A DNA stretch of 64,000 bases, from positions 8,047,105 to 8,111,104 of the forward strand of contig JAJEKV010000045.1 in NCBI GenBank assembly GCA_021234155.1, in the 5' to 3' direction. The DNA is from Isoetes taiwanensis. Its lineage: Eukaryota; Streptophyta; Lycopodiopsida; Isoetales; Isoetaceae. The stretch's first letter is position 1. The number at the start of each line of letters is the position of its first letter. Shown in pieces: positions 22,170-32,500 of this stretch. The notes beneath the pieces were generated by a model, which ran no database searches, had not been told where the DNA came from, and saw nothing but the letters and a program-made list of their open reading frames with translations. The translations under genes and the position numbers were made by a program.

Positions 22170-24300
22170 TTTTCTCGTGATGAATAGAGGTAATCGCAAT
22201 CGTCTGAAGAATGGCCAAGGCGAAGGTAAGTATTTATATAGTTTTTATTATAAGCTTTACCCTCTAATTAGGTATGTGAGTTTATGCATGGAGTTTTAAT
22301 TTGTTGTGTAGAGGAAAGGGGCGAGTTTAGAGAAAAGAGGGAGGAGGACTCAACGAGGTAGGGGCAATCGTCTTTGATGTTCCAAGGCGTAACCTCCACT
22401 GTCACTACACCAAAGTTTGGGTATTAAGATAGCTTTTTATAAAAAATAATAAATAAATGAATTGTTTTTGCATGATATTTGTGCTAGCCGCAGCTCCTCC
22501 GCCGCTCCCCGCCTTCCTCGCAAAACATGTCTCCCCGAGAGACCAAATTGCAGCATATTTTGCCTCTTTGACACCAACGCCCGGTTAAGGCAAACCTCCC
22601 CCCCTATTCCCCCAAATCGACATAGTGTTGATTATCGGCCTCCACGTTCTGCGAGAATATTGAGATCGCTAGGCGTAGTATGGACTCCGTTCTAGGCAAG
22701 AGACGGGAATAGATTTTTCTAATGCAAGGAACTTGGAGGAAGATTTCAACGGGTAAATATATATCCACTATGTACCAAACATTTCTTTGGTTGCAAATGT
22801 TAAAGATGCTCATTCTCTCATTACTTCCTGTGTCAAGAAGTAGTGGAGCAACAGACTCTAACGTTCAAGATCGCGGCGATCATCACGGGGGATCGGGATC
22901 CAAGAACATGGTCGATCGCCTGACTTGGAGAGGGAAGGATCCCGACGACGTCCACGTGTCAGCGAAGAGCGTCCATTTAAACTTTGTTTTAGACACGTAA
23001 GTCTGGCGGGTGATTTGGCCCCGAATGTACCCGACTATCATATTAATAATAATTTTTTGATGTAAGTTATGTGAACATATTATTTAAGATATCAACCTTA
23101 AATATTAGTACTTTGTCATATAAATTTGTTGTTTTGTTCATTCTCTTCACTTAGAATACATTGTAAAAGTGCTCAAAAGGTTCTTAATCGGGGCCGGGAT
23201 ATGTATATTGACTGAGACAAAAACAAACTTTTATATACCCACCATTTATGCTTGGGGGCTCTTCCTAAGAAGGATGATGAGGGAAGTGTCTTTTATACTA
23301 CAACGAGGGACGCGGTCACAAATAATATCTCTCGTTTATGGCCTCCCGCGGTATAGGGGAGTGGCACACGCTTATGACCAACGCGAAATAGAGAGCGTCA
23401 AAAATAAAATGAAACGAGTTTCCCGGAGATAGAAAAAAGCAAAGGCGTTTAACGAAAGAAGCTCGCCGATGATGGGCGAGCTTATACGAAAAAAAGGAGG
23501 TACATGACCTAGTCATAGTCTTGTTTTATTATTTTGATATTGGCGTTGATCTATCGATTTATGTCAAAGGCACCATGTGGTCAAGGAACCGAAGCGGACT
23601 TACTTGAAAAGAAGGAGGCGATTGGTCAAAAGTCCCTAAACCACTTAATCTCCACAAGGAAGATATCAAGGTATTTCTTATTTTTTGTCATTCGTTCACT
23701 TTAACTTGTGATAATGTTGTGTGCCTTGCAATCAGATTGCATTCGAGCGTGCAAAAGGATCCAAAGCAAACATAGAGCTCGGACCGACAAAGCAACTAAA
23801 AGTGAGCGAAAGCCGTCTCATTTGGACTCCGGCCCGATCGAAAAGGGTTTTTCCATAGATGCGTAAGAGCTATATTAGTTCACATTAATTTTAATAAGAA
23901 CTTTAAATGTCACTAGCTAATACTTTCGTTATATTGTCATAGGAACATCTATACGGGTTTGCCCCTAACAAGCGTACGTACAAGTAGCCCGCGGGCGATG
24001 GAACGGTTTATCTGTATCAACGATTATCTACGACGAGGGAACTCTCCCACTTGGCGGGAATGCGAGGTGCGTTGTAGAAAATTATTATAATTCTATGAAC
24101 TACATTAACGCCATATTCTTTTGGTTTTATAGGAAGCGATGGCGGATATGAATGAAGGTCTAGAGCATGACATGGGGCTGGGGCGTGAGGGATCTGCAAA
24201 CATTCTTTGGAGAGCCATCCAATGCAACTGCCGGGCGGTGACGGTTCGGCGTCCTCTAACTACGTACTCGGATGACTACTCCACTTGAATCGAGAGAGAT
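22170..24300 (+). pseudogene. Decayed multi-exon ORF, possibly the element's transposase gene
   Basis: Short plus-strand frames joined by intron-like gaps run through this part: ATGGCCAAGGCGAAG|GTAAG at 22,211, a Lys/Arg-rich piece (RKGASLEKRGRRTQRGRGN), a Pro-rich piece (APPPLPAFLAKHVSPRDQIA) near 22,490, DPDDVHVSAKSVHLNF near 22,940, a piece ending REIESVKNKMKR near 23,420 and EPKRTYLKRRRRL near 23,590. The order basic-Pro-rich-helical with an EP(K/D)R motif is reminiscent of plant Ptta/En/Spm transposase-like proteins. Similarity is weak by eye and several stops and frame changes intervene, so the assignment is tentative. Confidence 0.3.
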
Positions 24301-24334
24301 TAGCTCTAGGCTAAAAGGGTGGATACTCCTCTTA

Positions 24335-24530
24335 ACGAAGTCTTTTGTGATTATTTAAAAATATAAATACAATTCACTTTTTTGTGATTATTTAAAAATA
24401 TAAATATAAAAATAATTTTGTGACTATTTAAAAATATGAATATAAAAAACGCTTTTGTGATTATTTAAAAATATTTTTATATTTATATTTTTATATAAAT
24501 ATATTTTTATTTTTTTTATTTTTTCCCCTA
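24335..24530. repeat. AT-rich tandem repeat, four units of about 37 bp
   Basis: TTTTGTGATTATTTAAAAAT recurs at about 24,343, 24,380, 24,417 and 24,453, followed by an (AT/T)-rich run. It separates the coding-like region from the right subterminal array. Confidence 0.7.
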
Positions 24531-25015
24531 CACGTCGCGTGCGGCGTCCATCCGTATTTATTTTTTTGCCGTGTGGCTTTTCTAGCCGTTTTCAAATTTT
24601 CCACGTGTATATTCCGCGTGTATATTCCGCGTGTCACGTCGTCATCGCGCGGCGTATACCGCGTGGCTTTTACGCGTGTATATTCCACGCGTGTATATTC
24701 CACGTATATTCCATATTCCCGCATACGTTCCCACGTGTCCGCGTCGCCGCGGCGTATATACACGTGGCTTTTACCGACGCGTGGATTTTGTTGATGTTCC
24801 ACGTGTATATTCCACGTGTTTATTCCACGTGTATATTTCCGTGTCCATTCATAAACGGCGTTTGCGCGTCGCGTCAAAATGTCGCGTCTGCGCAGCGGCG
24901 CTGGGCGTCGCATGCGACGCCGCGTCGCATGCGACGATCTCCGCAACGACGTCTGGCGGCGCCCGCGGCGACGCCGTCCGATGTCGCGATAGACGTCGCT
25001 CAGACGTCGCTATAG
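24531..25015. repeat. CACTA right subterminal repeat array
   Basis: Around eight TATATTCC(A/G)CGTG units lie in 24,595-24,850, then GC-rich ATGCGACG/GCGTCGC repeats, and finally three AGACGTCGCT units just inside the terminal inverted repeat. The motifs mirror those at the left end in content but not in order. The large frames on both strands are not genes. Confidence 0.75.
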
Positions 25016-25045
25016 ACGTCGCTAAATGACCATTCTCTTGTAGTG
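25016..25045 (-). repeat. CACTA terminal inverted repeat, right
   Basis: Reverse complement of 15,181-15,210 with one substitution, ending CTCTTGTAGTG. AAG follows at 25,046-25,048. Confidence 0.93.
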
Positions 25046-26265
25046 AAGCATGCTTCTATACACCTGCCGCATTAATTGGGAATTAATGGGCTAATCTAGA
25101 ATCATCAATTAAAGGCTCTAGGTCTCTACCCCCCTTCCCAATACACAAGAGGTGCACACAGAACAATATAATATCATCCAATGAACTGAAATAACACCCG
25201 GGGGATTCACCTCTATTATAGGTATATATGCCATGTGCGTTCCTTAGGGTGCCAAAAAACCCATTGTATACGACAGTTCCATATGAAAAACCCTTTGTAT
25301 ACGACTATATTATTTGTAAAAGAATGCAGCCCATATCATATAATTACTTGCCCAAAACACTTTTACTTGACAACCCCTTCCATACATATACGACATCTCT
25401 ATTATTTTATATATATGTAATATATATTATCATAGTCATATCATATTCTCACAGAATCCCCAACAGTAGAAGCTCACCAAAAATAACGGACCCTTACAAT
25501 ATGAATATGAATCGAACACTGGCGCCACCACACTCCCTTTGGTATCCGTACGGAATTCAAACTATAAAAACCTAAAACTTTTCTTACGTATACGGTACCA
25601 GAGAGGCAATAAAAAAACCCATTTGGTGCACTCACATATTTCATACCCCATAATCTAGGTGAACCCCCCGGGAAATAACAGAGTAAAGAATTTCTAATCA
25701 TACATGGTTAGGTTCGTTCATTAGTGGCTAAGGTTCTTAGGCCCTAGAGGTCATCTACAGCTAAAAACAGATGCAAATCCGGCCTAATGCCCGTCGAGAA
25801 GCATATATTGACTAACAGATCGGCCACTCATATGGTTGACTGGCTCCTAGTCTTCTGAAGGCATCCATACTGCTGGAATCCGGTGAGATGCTCGAGTTTC
25901 GAGGAGTTGTTTCGGAACGCGAGCTTCAGTACTGTTGGGAGGCCGGAATGAGTCAGGTTCTTGGACAATGCACGCTCCTGAGGTTGGAATCCGAAAAGGG
26001 ACGCTTTTAGGATTCCTGCCTCTTTATGCTCACGTTTTAGGATTAGGGTCTAATGGGCCATATGGCTCATATGGGATATTGCCACGTGCCAATATATAAT
26101 ATATTCGCATGTTGCATAATGTGTGCAAATATAATGGTTTCTAATGGTTGTACCCCATGGTATAACCCTTTATGGTCGTCGTGTACATGTCATCGTAGTC
26201 GACATGTACTAGTGATGTGGTAGTATAATATACGTATTTATACCATATATTATGTTGGAAGGTCA
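25046..26265 (-). mobile_element. Gypsy-family LTR, second part
   Basis: This continues the LTR interrupted at 15,177. It aligns with 59,840-60,550 (for example CTAxCCCCCTT and an AACACAxGAGG block) and ends GGAAGGTCA, comparable to GGAACGTCA at 60,550. Without the CACTA element and its duplication, the LTR would be about 2.0 kb, longer than the 1.55-kb relative, so indels have accumulated. The short frames inside are not genes. Confidence 0.7.
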
Positions 26266-26300
26266 CACTCCCCACCTTTCATTGATGTTGTCCGCAGCAT
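26266..26300 (-). other. Polypurine tract and internal 3' end of gypsy element
   Basis: On the minus strand it reads GGACAACATCAATGAAAGGTGGGGAGTG directly before the LTR start TGACC, shown here in two parts: GGACAACATCAATG and AAAGGTGGGGAGTG. A G-rich purine run abutting the 3' LTR is the second-strand primer site of LTR elements. The same arrangement is present at 60,551. Confidence 0.65.
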
Positions 26301-28360
26301 CACGATTCTTCTCACCTTGAAATCCTGCATTAGCTTTACAATATATTTAATTACATACTTACTAGCTTACACAAGATTTAAGCGATTAGCCTGATAGTAA
26401 AATTATATTTACTCTAGGCTTTAACAATATCTATGACATTTACATACGTCTTAGCGCGATAATATAAACACTTAGCATAATTTAGACAATAAGGTTACAT
26501 AAGTAAGGTTTTAATTATCATACACAAGAATTAGACATGTGCTTCTTATTCTCTTCCTTGGGTTTTGCATTACCCTTAGAAGTATATACCTAAGATGCAA
26601 CTAAGTATACATGTAATTTATATTTTTCAAGGACCCTGAAGGTCATACACGTATCCTTGGAAGAAATTACATCCTTACCATGGTTTAGTTAACATCTGAA
26701 ATAAGCATTACCTTGGAACCCTGCATGATCCCTGTTGGACTCCTTGAATGCATGCAATTAAGGAATATTCCACATTAACATTATATTAATATTGAATATA
26801 TATTGGCTCCAATAGTATTATATTCAACTGACGGTTCTATGATAAGTTTAAGGCCTTTAAAATATACCTTCCCACAATTATGTCGAGGGAATAATTCTAA
26901 TTTAGAAAATATTTTAATTATTTATCATATAGCTAGGGTTCTTTATCATCAGATCTAAGTGTTAAACGTGTAACTCTCATTCGCCACTTGGTGATGCTTG
27001 AACCTTAATAAGGTATATACTTTACAGTTGCTATATTTAAAATAAGACAATTTCTTATTATATTTACAAGGGCCTTGAAGGTTATTTACATGCATTTGGA
27101 AGGAATTACATTCTTGCGAAGGTTTAGCTAACATGTTATATAAGCATTGTCTTACTTATCTCAGTACCAAGATATCTACACAAGACAAAACATTGTGTAA
27201 TTATTACATTAACATTTAACTTATCTCAACGAGATATATTAAAGCTTGCAACACATTTTCTCATGTGGACTGCCCCTAAATGCATGCCACAATGATGTAC
27301 TTTTACATTATATAATTTATGCGGTTTTAAGAGGTCCATGCATTTGATCAGGGCGTAAGCAATTTATGCTTTTCCCATCATGGCCGATGATTCCATGGGT
27401 CCTATCATGCCTACCGATTATGCCCTTCTAGGGTGCCTACATTTGTTACCGAGACGACATGAGAAATGGTGAAATTCCTGTCATGGCCACTAGTGCATGT
27501 GCTTTTCCTATCATGCATCCTATGACAATTCACTAGATGGTTTCTCTTGCCCCACCCTTGCTCACTCGCCTCCTACAGCTAGAATGCACATGTATCAAGC
27601 CAGCGTCGATTAACTTGAAGGCGACCTAGCCGTTGCATTGCTTCGTTGAATTTTGAAGGTGGAAATTGCCTATGATGTTGAGGTCGATTAACTTAACGTC
27701 GATTGTCCGTAAGATGCAATTTTCTTCAAAAAGAAAATGGTCATGTACCCCTTCAATGACATTATCCAATGCACCCTATCCCCTCAATTGATGTTGCACT
27801 CAACATCATAGCTATTTTCTCCCTTTAAGAGGTTACACGCTTCTTATTTAAAACGTTTAATTTATTAGCCTTAGCTAAATATATTTAACCGCTCTCACAT
27901 GATGGATGGAGCCATCATGTTTAACATATCTATCCCTAAAACGATGGGTTACCCACTTATTAGAGTAATTCTAACACGTGAGGTTTTGTCATCATGGCAA
28001 TTCATTTTGTCTCAAAAGACTACGTGGTTAATATACTTCTTATTTTAGATGTACCTTATATGTATTTTCTAATTCCACATTCTACAGATTCCCTCTTTCT
28101 TAGTTATTTACTCTCGTGGAATATTCGTACCAATTGAATTGATGCCATCATAACAAGTTTGCCGGACTTGTGAGATTACTTTTTTCCTTTTAGTTGGAAT
28201 ATTCCTTCGAGATACTAGCTTTATACATGGTCAACAATATCCTAGTAATGACTCCTTCCTAGCGAGGTGGTATGGAATAATGAAGGAGTTTTTCTTGCTT
28301 CTTAATAGTTGAAAATTGTCTTGTAATTTTATGCAACGTGTGCATACAGTTTCTTGCTCA
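26301..28360. other. AT-rich remnant, internal region of LTR element with old duplications
   Basis: No coding part survives. A block (AAGGxCCxTGAAGGT..GGAAGxAATTACAT..GTTTAGxTAACAT) occurs at about 26,630-26,712 and again at 27,069-27,157, roughly 440 bp apart. Near 27,775, CCCCTCAATTGATGTTG resembles the polypurine-tract region again, suggesting tandem or nested copies of the same element end. Confidence 0.5.
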
Positions 28361-28367
28361 TGACTCT

Positions 28368-28621
28368 ATTCTAGACATGTCTATTGCTTTTGAAGTAACG
28401 CCTTTATTATGACAATGTGTTCTTTCGTAATAACTCTCTTATTTACATCATTAGCATACATGAGACATCCAAGTTTATATTGCCAAGTTTATTCTAGACA
28501 TGTCTATTGCTTTTGAAGTAACGCCTTTATTATGACAATGTGTTCTTTCGTAATAACTCTCTTATTTACACCATTAGCATGTGTAGATACATGAGACATC
28601 CAAGTTTATATTGCCAAGTTT
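28368..28621 (+). repeat. Tandem duplication, two units of 123 and about 131 bp
   Basis: Units start ATTCTAGACATGTCTATTGC at 28,368 and 28,491. They are nearly identical except for an extra TGTAGATAC-like insertion in the second. A recent local duplication; no gene content. Confidence 0.85.
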
Positions 28622-29690
28622 GTACGTTTAGGAAATTTTATTTTTTTAGTTGTACATCCATCTATACAACTCAATATTCTATTATGCCACTTTTGGTCCT
28701 TTTTGCAAAAAGTACATGTGACATGGCAATTTGTTCCTAAAAACAAGCATAAATAGATGTTACTTGGTTAAAATGGTTTTGCTGCTACAAAAGACCAAGA
28801 ATAAACCTGTGCATTTGCTCGTGGAACACAGGGTCTTTATGAACTATGAGAGGAGTTTTGTGTAAATATAGCAGAAAGAATTCCAGCTGTGCATTTTAAT
28901 TATCAAGAGGTGGATAAAAATCAAAACCCAAACTTACAAAAACTAGCGGAAATGTAGGCTTGGGTTAAACGATAGGGTTGAGGTTAAGGGTCGGATGGGA
29001 GAGTGATTGGAGAGAAAGATGAAGGGGAAATGAACACAACAGAAAAGACAATCGTAAAAGAGAGTAGGAATTAGAATGTTGTAGTAGTTGTATTTGGAAG
29101 AAGAAATTCATAAGCATACGAGACAATGGATACAAGACTATCTAAAAATCTATGTAAATATTTGATCATATCATTATCATGGTAGGGATATATAGAACAT
29201 ATGCGCTACCCTGTAACCTCCAAGATATAAAATGTAGTATTTTTTTAAAGAGGGAGGCGAGAAGGAGAGCATTCTTAACATCCATGTAAGGCCAAAAGGA
29301 ATAAGCAAATTTGAAATCTATCTCTTGATTATAGTAAAACAGTTTAAGCTTAGTGTGTAAAAGCCCATATGCCTAAAGTAGTAACATTCCTTATGGCAAT
29401 TCTTGTAATAAATTTATACTTAAAACAAGGGATTTGAAATTATATGCGTGATGGATGGTTGAAAAAGTTATGTCAGGTCGTGATGGGTTGATAAGGTGTA
29501 GTTTGGAACAAAGGGTGACATATAAACCATTAAAGAAAAGTTAGGTGTAGTCAATTTCTTTTAATGAATTATTCTATGTAGAGGAAAATAGCATGCAATT
29601 TCTAAGTAAGTTTCAAAACATAACAATATAAAAACAGGGTCGCATAGATTCGCTGATGTGCATTCTGTTGTTGACACGTGTCAGCCTGCT
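28622..29690. other. Intergenic, nothing assigned
   Basis: AT-rich sequence without recognisable coding frames, RNA genes or clear repeats. Confidence 0.45.
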
Positions 29691-29693
29691 ACA

Positions 29694-29728
29694 ATCCGGA
29701 ATGGAAGTTGGGTCTTCCAATTCCGGAT
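29694..29728. repeat. Imperfect palindrome at the MITE border
   Basis: ATCCGGAATGGAAG, a six-base loop, then CTTCCAATTCCGGAT: a 14-bp stem with one bulge. It ends at the left target duplication of the adjacent MITE-like element, so it may be the preferred target or an older element end. Confidence 0.6.
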
Positions 29729-29730
29729 GA

Positions 29731-30090
29731 GGGTGCATCCCCATTACTGTAGAACCCAGTTCTGGGAGCTTTGCCATGTAAGCAAAGCAAAGACATTCAC
29801 GTAAAGACCATTCTCATTGCAGTTCAGTGCTCCTAAACCTGAAATCAGAGCAAGAAACAAATCATAATCGATCTTTCACTAGAAGACAAATCAAATCCAG
29901 CAAGAAGACAAACCCGGCTCTGAATTCAACAACTCGGAAGTCCTCTCGCACTTCCGAGTTTTTTGAAGTTGCCTTTGCCACGAAGGACGAAATAAGGCTG
30001 GAGAAGAGATAATGCGACCAAAATTTTTTTTGTCGCTACTTGCTACGAAGCAAAGGCAAGGCGACGTAACAGACTAATGTGGATGCACCC
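29731..30090. mobile_element. MITE-like element, 360 bp, TIR GGGTGCATCC, TSD TGA
   Basis: The left end reads GGGTGCATCCCCATTACTGT; the right end, reverse complemented, reads GGGTGCATCCACATTAGTCT. TGA flanks both sides (29,728-29,730 and 30,091-30,093). A three-base duplication and G-rich terminal repeats suggest the PIF/Harbinger (Tourist-like) group, although TGA departs from the usual TWA. It contains an 11-bp perfect hairpin (AACTCGGAAGT..ACTTCCGAGTT, 29,931-29,960). The 61-codon frame inside is not treated as a gene. Confidence 0.65.
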
Positions 30091-30093
30091 TGA

Positions 30094-30480
30094 CTGGCTA
30101 ACCAGGTAACGTTGTTTTTTTCAATCTGTATTTTAACAAAATTAACAAACGCAACAACTCAAACACTGCAACCTGGATTTAAAACTGGATCGCTGCATTA
30201 CAATTAAATAGTACAACAGAGTTTGGAACTGGATTTTAGACTCAAATCACTACCATACACTAAACACTTAACAACAGAGAGTTTGAAACAGAGTTTAGAA
30301 GAGTACAAACACAAAGAATGCATCTCCTGCACACACAAAGAATAACAGATCTGTCAAAACCTTGAAAGATCTGCATGCAAAAATAGGAGGGCAAGAACTC
30401 CAAAAAAAGAAAAGGCCATCGTAGGATCTGACCTGCAAACGCTGCTATGAACCCACAACAAAAGAAATAGATAGATTTCT
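30094..30480. other. Intergenic, nothing assigned
   Basis: Mixed AT-rich sequence. Short minus-strand frames near 30,260-30,484 lack recognisable domains. Confidence 0.4.
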
Positions 30481-30675
30481 TCACATTATTCGCTCTTGAA
30501 TCACTCCCGCATAGAGTCCTCGAAATATATCCCCTCCGAACTTCTGCATCTGCTTGAAGTTAGCTCTGGAAGGCTGCCGCTCGATCGCTTCGACAAAAAC
30601 AAAGGATAAAAAAACCCCAAAGTCAAGAAAATCCCCCAACCTAAGCGCCTCCATCGCCGCAAATAGAGCCTCCAT
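30481..30675 (-). CDS. Hypothetical small ORF (64 residues)
   Basis: An ATG at 30,675 opens 64 codons: MEALFAAMEALRLGDFLDFG.. to VIQERIM. It has a hydrophobic middle (VFLSFVFVEA) and a basic C-terminal half. The region just upstream on this strand is GC-rich and UTR-like. No family is recognised. It could be a first exon or chance. Confidence 0.22.
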   Translation of the reverse strand: MEALFAAMEALRLGDFLDFGVFLSFVFVEAIERQPSRANFKQMQKFGGDIFRGLYAGVIQERIM

Positions 30676-31013
30676 AGCCAAAAAATAGATCAAAAACAAA
30701 GATTAGGATGCATAGGCCGCCTTTGTGCGCCTCTGACGGAGCAGAGAAATGGGGGCAAATTTTGCTCCCCTATTTCTATATTGATGGGGAAAAGAAATGG
30801 GTCCCTTTTCCGGTTCAGCCGGTGACCCGCTCCCGGCTATTGCTAGTCACGGGACCCCACCGGTCATAATGCTTCATAAATAAGAAAACTCCACCACGAT
30901 GCTGATGGTTGGAGTAATATATTATGCAGCATTCACATGATGGATCCGATTTGCAGCTGCAGCAATTGTGGAGCGGCAACTTGGATGGCTCTTTTGGCTT
31001 TTGTGTTCACATG

Positions 31014-31140
31014 TTGTATAGGGGTAACCTATCTGGGACCCCTTTCTGTTCTTGGCAGGGCAATTTCGCGACCGGCGGCAGCCGGGAGCGAAATTCCCTG
31101 CCAAGAACAGAAAGGGGGACCAGATCGGTTACCCCTACAA
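31014..31140. repeat. Long near-perfect hairpin (63/60-bp arms, 4-base loop)
   Basis: Left arm 31,014-31,076, loop 31,077-31,080, right arm 31,081-31,140. Only five mismatches and three gap bases separate the arms. The core TTTCTGTTCTTGGCAGGG is perfectly paired. A transcript would fold into a single long stem, like a young MIRNA locus or a small foldback transposon. The 74- and 81-codon frames across it result from the palindrome. Confidence 0.85.
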
Positions 31141-31309
31141 TATCATAATCGGGGAGCTGAATCACTCAGTATTTTTGTCTGATCTCTAACCTGCGCAGCC
31201 GGTGATGCAGAATCGAAGAACTCAACTGCAATTCCGTGTTCTTGGCTGAGTCGACGTGGGCGCATCAGAATGCACCACCGGAATAGAATGCGACCCGATT
31301 ATGATATTG
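31138..31309. repeat. 172-bp segment bounded by 16-bp perfect inverted repeats
   Basis: CAATATCATAATCGGG at 31,138-31,153 is exactly complementary to 31,294-31,309. It abuts and overlaps by a few bases the long hairpin at 31,014-31,140. It may be a short MITE-like element; no convincing target duplication was found. Confidence 0.55.
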
Positions 31310-31344
31310 TTTTGGATCAAGCTGCACATTGCCCATATGTGGTA

Positions 31345-31710
31345 ATGTAGTCTGCAAGAGATGTATTTGAGAGATTGCCTTGTAGGGATGTTGTTTCGTT
31401 GAGTGCAATGATTTCAGCTGCTGTTATCTTTAGATGGCATAAAGAGGTATTGACCTTGTCTAGTCGCATGCAGCTGGAAGATTAATAGGTTCACACGCAT
31501 TAGTATTTTTTATGCATGCACTTTGGAGTCGGCCCTATCTAGAGAGAGGTAAGCAGTTCCATGCTGACATCATTTTTTATTTGGATATTGTAGTTGTTAC
31601 TGCCACTTATTATGTGTGGTAAGTGTGGCGGTTTGCAAGAAGCTTTTAGAACCTTTGGTCAAATGCCTGGCCACAACGTTATTTCGTAGAATGTTATACT
31701 AGCGACATAT
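31345..31710 (+). pseudogene. Pentatricopeptide repeat (PPR) gene fragment, plus strand
   Basis: Frames read ARDVFERLPCRDVVSLSAMI and, after frame changes, CGKCGGLQEAFRTFGQMPGH followed by NVIS. These are P/L/S-type motifs of plant PPR proteins, which bind organelle RNA. At least one stop (a TAG in place of Trp after NVIS) and several frame changes break it. It faces another PPR fragment on the minus strand immediately downstream. Confidence 0.7.
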
Positions 31711-31789
31711 CATATTCACAACATGGGTGTGGCAATATCATGTCTAAAAGCATCCAACTTATGAAGCTGGAACGCCAGATGATGTCACC

Positions 31790-32500
31790 TTTACCATTAC
31801 CACATTGCCCATATGCAGTAATTATAGAAGTCTAGGAGCCCATATCACGTTGAGGCATTCCATCAAATACTCTTTGTGCCTCCTTTACATTCCACATTGA
31901 AAGAATGCTGCATTCATAGCATTTTAAGAAACTATGTTCCACTAAGAAAGCTTAGCAAATGCTCTTTGAGCACTATTTGAACTCCCACGTTTACCATACA
32001 AATTAGCAAGAGTGGTACCCATAAACAACATCAGAATCAAATCCTTTGCAAACAATATGATGATGCAGCTGCTTGGCTTCAACTAAGGCAACTTGGCTGG
32101 CACATGCATTCAGAATGATAACCAATGGAATCTTGTCTGGTTGCACGTTCATCCAGCTGCATTTTGTCAAAAAGCTGAATTGCATGTTCAAAGCAATCGT
32201 CACATCATATGTAATGGCATCTCGATGTTGCATTTTATCGAATGTGCTTTCCAACTTTCCACAAAGAACAAAGAACAAAGAATACAGTTTTTCTCTGGCA
32301 TTGCATTGAAAGCAAGTTCTGCATCTTCTAGATTCTTGCGCATGCAATAGATATCTATAGAGCAGTACCTACAATGATATAACTGTCTCATCCAATATCC
32401 TCTGTTTATGAAGGCTCCTGCCTTCAAGTAAGAATAAACTGTTTCCAAGAAGGCTGAGGAATGTGTAACCTTGTCAGGTACACTTCCTTCCAACTTCATG
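31790..32500 (-). pseudogene. PPR gene fragment, minus strand
   Basis: Frames include LEGSVPDKVTHSSAFLETVY, LEDAELAFNAMPEKNCI, DAITYDVTIALNMQ and PDKIPLVIILNACASQVALV followed by EAKQLHHHIVCKGFDSDVVY. This is the order of consecutive PPR motifs (P-D-K-x-T..F..VL.AC; GK.lH..I...G.d.DVvv). Frames change repeatedly and stops interrupt the part below 32,000. It is a decayed relic from a different PPR copy than the plus-strand piece. Confidence 0.75.

Larger units (their letters stand above)
15181..25045. mobile_element. CACTA (En/Spm) DNA transposon, 9,865 bp
   Basis: The terminal inverted repeats are 30 bp and start CACTACAAGAGAATGG, with a single difference between the ends (A/T at position 17). 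The element is flanked by AAG duplications. GC-rich subterminal arrays with ACGTCGC/GACACGTC/CACGTG motifs occupy about 0.5 kb at each end, as expected for transposase binding. The interior holds a triplicated module, a polypyrimidine tract, a structured tandem repeat, telomere-box palindromes and short frames with intron-like gaps. No intact transposase was recognised, so it is probably non-autonomous now. The near-identical termini suggest a fairly recent insertion relative to its host LTR. Confidence 0.93.

Noticed and set aside
24491-25029. Frames of 132-158 codons on both strands near the CACTA right end
   Set aside because: Products are Tyr/Ile/Pro/Arg repeats of TATATTCCACGTG; subterminal repeat array, not genes.
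30924-31182. 74- and 81-codon plus-strand frames
   Set aside because: They cross a long palindrome; the second half of each is the complement of the first half.
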